The position numbers and the translations under genes are program-made. From Tubulanus polymorphus (taxonomy: Eukaryota > Nemertea > Palaeonemertea > Tubulaniformes > Tubulanidae): 64,000 bases of DNA. Below are positions 60,501 through 64,000 of this stretch, in pieces; position 1 is the first letter of the stretch; each line of letters opens with the position of its first letter. Below the pieces are notes generated by a model, which was not told the origin of the DNA, ran no database searches, and saw only the letters and a list, made by a program, of their open reading frames with translations. The stretch covers positions 11,971,001-12,035,000 of the forward strand of contig NC_134025.1 of NCBI RefSeq assembly GCF_964204645.1, read 5' to 3'.

Positions 60501-63500
60501 CAAATTCGGCTAAATCCTGCGACATTGCCACAGAATTAGGCGCGTACTTGTCGCGCTGCATCAAAATTATCAAGCATGTTAGATATCGGCGGCAAAAATG
60601 CCTAAAAGTTGCCCCACACACTAGGTGATTTTGACGCCGGTGTCCTTGTTCCGGGGGGGGGGCGGACGGGGAGCTTATGGTTGGCTTAGCTACAGAAATC
60701 AGCAGGTGTTCACGTAAACCCGCTGTATCGTCTCCTGTTTTACTTCCGGGTTTTATTTTATGATTTAGAATTGTATTTCAAGGTCGATTTCTGTGAAATC
60801 TTAAGTTGATATGGTTTTTAGGGAGAAATTTTTTATTTACAATTCGGAGAATTCATCCTTGACAATTGGGCACGGTTCGGGAAAGATAGCTTTTTCTCTA
60901 ATCGGATGGATGACCTATGCTAATTAGACATGTGTTCTAATTGCAATTCAATCTAATTTTATTCTGCAATAACAAATTCAATTTCATATTATTGAACAAA
61001 ATTACATCGAATCCAAGATAAAGTTGAATTTAATTGAATTATGGAAACACTGAAAAATACATGTTGTATCGAGCTTTGCGGCCGATTCACTGGATGCACG
61101 CGATTCGTTACCATGTGTTGGCAAAGTTGTTTTCTCTGCACCAAAAGAATAATTTCTTTCTCTCTGTCACGAGTCCACGTTCCGTCGGTAGCCATTTATA
61201 ATGTTGATAACAAATCGAGCGAATCCTGTAATCTTTATCAATCATATGATATGAGGTGCAATACGAAATCATTCGCTACAATGAAATTTACTCTGAAAAA
61301 ATTAAAACGTGGTGAATGGCGACGAAGTAGAGAAAGATGTGTTGCGAATAAATACACAATTTAGATAAATCATTAGTCCTCATAACAAATTCTTTTTTTT
61401 TTAATTTTTAGATGTCGCAGTGAACCCTGGAAACACGATCTTCCTACTACCTCAGTTATAATCACTTTCCACAATGAAGCGCGGTCAACTCTTCTTCGGA
61501 CTGTTGTGAGGTACTGGTAGAATTCACTGCGTGTCATTTAATTAAGCTGCTGGTGTTTGGAGATTTACCGGGTAGATCTAGACATCTACAATCAGTTTAC
61601 ATGTACTTCAATTTGGCAGGGATTCGAACCTGATGGCATCGAGATTGCCACGGTACGAAACCCTGCCACACTAGACCAAGTGCGCAGCTACACGCGCAGC
61701 TTAGATGATATCATTATCAGCCAATCAGATATCCTGTTTCATTTTAGCCCGGGTTTTCCCATTTATAGTTCTTCCTTGAAATTTTCCTCAGCCATTATAC
61801 AACAAGCAATCTGATTGGTGCCGCATGTTTTCGTGCGGCATAGCTGTGCATGTACCTGCGCACCCGGTCTAGTGTGGTAGGGGTTTGTGCCGTGGCTGAG
61901 TGTAGCGATGCCATCAGGTTCGAATCCCTGCCGTGGGAGGATGAGCAATAGCAGTATTTAGACATGTTGCATTCTCACTAGGAATACTGCTCTGTTATAC
62001 TTTCATAAAGCCATCCTCCCCTAGCGGTATTCGAACCAGATTATAGAGCCATCCTAGCCTGCTGAGAATCCCCTACAGGTATTCTAACCTGATTTTGGAG
62101 CCATCCTGGCCTGGTGAGAATCCGAACCCGAATGTTATGCCATCCTCCCCTGGTGGGATTCGAACCTGATTGTGAGTCGTCCTACTTCGGTGGGATTAGT
62201 GTTGGCTGTCGAGGCACATACATGGACTAATTTCTGCTAACTTAGGTTGTTAGCCATTACAACCTATAAAAAGGCCCTGGCTGCCTGGTAAGACCCACTA
62301 AGGTTACACTTATTTGCAGTTGGGATGTAAAACAACTTCCAAGGTCACTCGCTCAGCAGTATTGTTATTTAAGCCATCTTTGGCACATTAATAGAATTTT
62401 GGTTCGGCCATTAAGAAATAACGAATTGCTTCGTATTCAACAGATTTGTGTAGTAACAATTTGAAAAACCTCTGTTATGTATATCATCTCTTATATTATG
62501 TGCAATAAAGACCTAGGAGATTTGAATGACTTGGCCCATGTCTAATTAGAGAGCGTGTTCATACGCAAATCGCTCACTTTCGATTCTAAACAATGCTTGA
62601 GCAAAGTGAAGTGAGTCACTTCTGAAACCAGTTGCGATTCACATGTAATGATTTGACCTGTGCTTAAGTTTGGTTCAGACCTAGTCCTACGTTTTTGGCT
62701 GGGGCCAAAAAGGTACGACACCATATGGCATCCGTGCGAGTTATAACGGTTCTAATTTGGCACTTTGGGCCAAAAACGCTTGTGCGATCGCAGCTAGTCT
62801 CTGCAGCAGACTTCACTGTGCACCGGACTAGTGACGGACAATTAAATATGGCCTATGCATTAACTTAAGTTGATTAGATTAGATGTGCGTCTTAGCTTTG
62901 TTGATAGTGGGTCAATCTTGACGATGAAACTTGGGTACAACATTAGCGTGTGAGGGTCTAGGGGGCAGTGCTAAGAATGGGCCCAGTGTGCCACCTAGCA
63001 GGAGAACTAGGTACCAAAATCTGTTTTTCAGCTACATCACCCTGAAGATGACTTCATAACTCTGAAATGGGGTCGAAATTCGAAGATTTGTCTCAGACAA
63101 GATTCAGCTATTGCCCCTCTAGGTAAAACATATGCAAAATGCAATGGGAATTCAACTAAAGCATGGTTATTTCAGAGATAGATTTTGAGCAGAGCTTGGG
63201 TCTCTGTGTCTGTCAAACAGCTACTTAGCTTTGTTTATAGTTGGTCGATTTTGATGAAACTTTGATACAATGTTAGTATGGGGGTCTACTTGTGCAGTGC
63301 AAAGAATGGGCCTGGTGCACCACCTAGTGGCAAAACTAGGCACTAAAATCGCTTTTAGTGACATGACCTTGAAGACCGGACACACAATGCGATCAAATTG
63401 TAGTTGTGATGCCGTACCCCACTTAGTGTCAGAGAGTTTACGAATCATATGATATCAACAATGCATCCTATTGGTTGATCAAAATCGATCGCTTGGGGCA

Positions 63501-63885
63501 TTTCGCCGAGTACGGGCAGGCGAGGGAATTTGCAGCATGAATAATCGGCCGAAAATATCAAACGTTTGATACAGTTGCATCGGCTGACGAAACTGTTGTC
63601 GCCGTGAATGGGCAAACAGCTGAATTTCACAGGCAATTTATGAATTTGCCACCATCAGGCGAAAAAAATACATTCTGGAGAGGCAAACTAAATAACTTCA
63701 CCAGATATTGAATGTTGAATTTCCCAGCTGATATTACATGTCAATAAAAATGTGTGTATGTCACTGAAAGTATGGTGCGTATAGAAATGAATTTGCTGTT
63801 ATTACTTCTATTTCTAGCGTACTTAATCGTAGTCCAGAACATCTGCTAAAAGAGATCATACTTGTTGACGACTACAGCGATGATC
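51546..63885 (+). CDS. GALNT2: GALNT2, polypeptide N-acetylgalactosaminyltransferase 2 (first four exons, partial)
   Basis: Golgi enzyme that transfers GalNAc from UDP-GalNAc to Ser/Thr to start mucin-type O-glycans. Exons: 51546-51635, 52624-52898, 61412-61510 and 63818-63885, phases 0, 2, 2 and 1, all GT/AG. Exon 1 encodes a type II anchor: [20 protein letters not shown], then YYMYK, very close to human GALNT2 (MRR...WVLGIAYYMY). Exon 2 is the stem plus [15 protein letters not shown] and IPDTRHPR. Exon 3 has [20 protein letters not shown] then [12 protein letters not shown]. Exon 4 has [18 protein letters not shown]. About 177 of an expected 570 residues are present. The DxH metal site, the rest of the catalytic domain and the ricin-type lectin domain lie beyond the right edge. 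Confidence 0.95.
51850..51960. repeat. Dispersed repeat shared with 41935-42020 (inverted)
   Basis: GTGTGGCGCTAGTGTTATTA, AAGAATGAATAGTGTTATGG and GGGACCTAAACTACAGT are the inverse of words in the region next to the large hairpin. In GALNT2 intron 1. Confidence 0.5.
58048..58334. mobile_element. Head-to-head pair of tRNA-like SINE ends
   Basis: The right arm has an A-box-like TGGTCTAGTGCAACAGGG and a B-box-like GGTTCAAATCC about 50 bases later, ending GCTGAGGGAGGATGG. The left arm has the inverse (TCCTCCCTCGCAGGG, CTAGACCAGG) but has lost its B-box. Between them lies AACCCGGGCTAAAATAAAAC, also present in the copy at 61615-61932 in inverted orientation. Confidence 0.7.
60305..60625. repeat. 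GC-richer repeat with three CACACTAG words
   Basis: GCCGCACACTAGCGAC, CCCGCACACTAGCAAC and CCCCACACACTAGGTGA occur in the same orientation with GACGC and GCGGC words between them. It looks like a diverged transposon, but I could not define termini. A poly-G run follows (about 60651). Confidence 0.35.
61615..61932. mobile_element. Head-to-head pair of tRNA-like SINE ends, most intact copy
   Basis: Left arm: GGCAGGGATTCGAACCTGAT, GGCATCGAGATTGCCACGGT, CTAGACCAAGTGCGCAGC. Right arm: the inverse, GCGCACCCGGTCTAGTGTGG, GTGCCGTGGCTGAGTG, ATGCCATCAGGTTCGAATCC, CTGCC. Each arm has an A-box-like (GGTCTAGTGTGG) and a B-box (GGTTCGAATCC) at tRNA-like spacing. The central about 150 bp is unique to this family. 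Located in GALNT2 intron 3. Confidence 0.75.
62008..62200. repeat. Tandem array of about 38-bp units derived from the SINE B-box end
   Basis: Four to five units, each beginning AGCCATCCT or a close variant, then a (T/G)GGTATTCGAACC or GGGATTCGAACCTGATT box (inverse of GGTTCGAATCC). This looks like local amplification of the SINE terminus found just upstream. Confidence 0.7.
62540..62790. repeat. Diverged dispersed repeat (third copy)
   Basis: Contains TTTGACCTGTGCTTAAG, GGCTGGGGCCAAAAAGG and GGCACTTTGGGCCAAAAACG, comparable with 22230-22450 and 38630-38735. Confidence 0.3.
62888..63385. repeat. Direct repeat, two copies about 335 bp apart
   Basis: Both copies read TTAGCTTTGTT, GATGAAACTT, GGGTCTA, AAGAATGGGCC, CCACCTAG, AAAACTAGGCACTAAAATC or AGAACTAGGTACCAAAATC, in the same order. 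GALNT2 intron 3. Confidence 0.75.
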
Positions 63886-64000
63886 GTAAGTTGACGCTTA
63901 GGCCAACTTGTTCGTCTAAAGCTCGGCGGCTTGACTCGAAGTGAACCTAAAACTCGATACAGATTTGTGTTAACGTGTTTCGTTTTTCGATTATTCGGTT

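Larger units (their letters stand above)
52899..61411. other. GALNT2 intron 2 (8.5 kb), repeat-rich
   Basis: Open frames here (for example 54138-54470 and 54569-54844) resemble nothing known. Contents: a diverged repeat pair at 53440-53660 and 58790-59040 (GTAGTGCAGTGTATAAAT or CGCAGTGCAGTGTATAAAT, TTCAAATTATCTCC); a hairpin with arms GTCACAGAGATAGCCCTTC and GAAGGGCTTTCTCAGTGAC at about 54479-54546; a short direct repeat containing CAGGTCGGCC at 55165-55250; and SINE remnants near 55690 and 57090. Confidence 0.5.

Overview
The window reads as nuclear DNA of an invertebrate animal, most likely a lophotrochozoan or another non-vertebrate bilaterian. It is AT-rich, with short exons separated by introns of hundreds to thousands of bases, GT/AG splice sites whose phases match across introns, and dense transposon debris. 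The species cannot be named from the sequence. I reconstructed exons by eye from splice signals, phase and remembered family alignments.

Left (1-10.5 kb): the 5' half of a CFAP61 gene on the minus strand (six coding exons, running off the left edge), with a hammerhead-ribozyme-like motif in its first intron. Next come two palindromic ACACATGTGAT arrays that look like the two ends of one transposon. A TRIM-like exon on the plus strand follows (coiled coil plus propeller-like tail, no RING or B-box found).

Middle-left (11-17 kb): a large element with 0.7-0.8 kb inverted terminal repeats. It contains a second, pogo-like element, which is itself interrupted by a decayed LINE. Next to it are the remains of a rhodopsin-family GPCR.

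Middle (17-34 kb): a complete six-exon WDR25 gene (plus strand) faces a BEGAIN/TJAP1-family gene (minus strand). The two genes are convergent neighbours, as WDR25 and BEGAIN are, to my knowledge, on human 14q32. This conserved pairing is the most notable gene-level observation.

Middle-right (34-50.5 kb): LINE fragments, a hAT-like element, a 417-bp near-perfect hairpin with telomere-like repeats, and an ankyrin/SOCS-box (ASB-type) gene on the minus strand. The 5.4-kb intron of that gene carries a hAT-like element with a 5'-truncated Ty3/Gypsy element (930-codon open pol) inside it.

Right (51.5-64 kb): the first four exons of GALNT2 (plus strand, divergent from the ASB gene), running off the right edge. 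Its long introns are filled with head-to-head tRNA-like SINE pairs and other repeats.

The protein-coding genes are unrelated in function: cilium radial spoke, ubiquitin ligase adaptors, a WD40 protein, a synaptic/junction scaffold, and Golgi O-glycosylation. There is no operon-like organisation. I found no CRISPR array, rRNA gene or complete tRNA gene.
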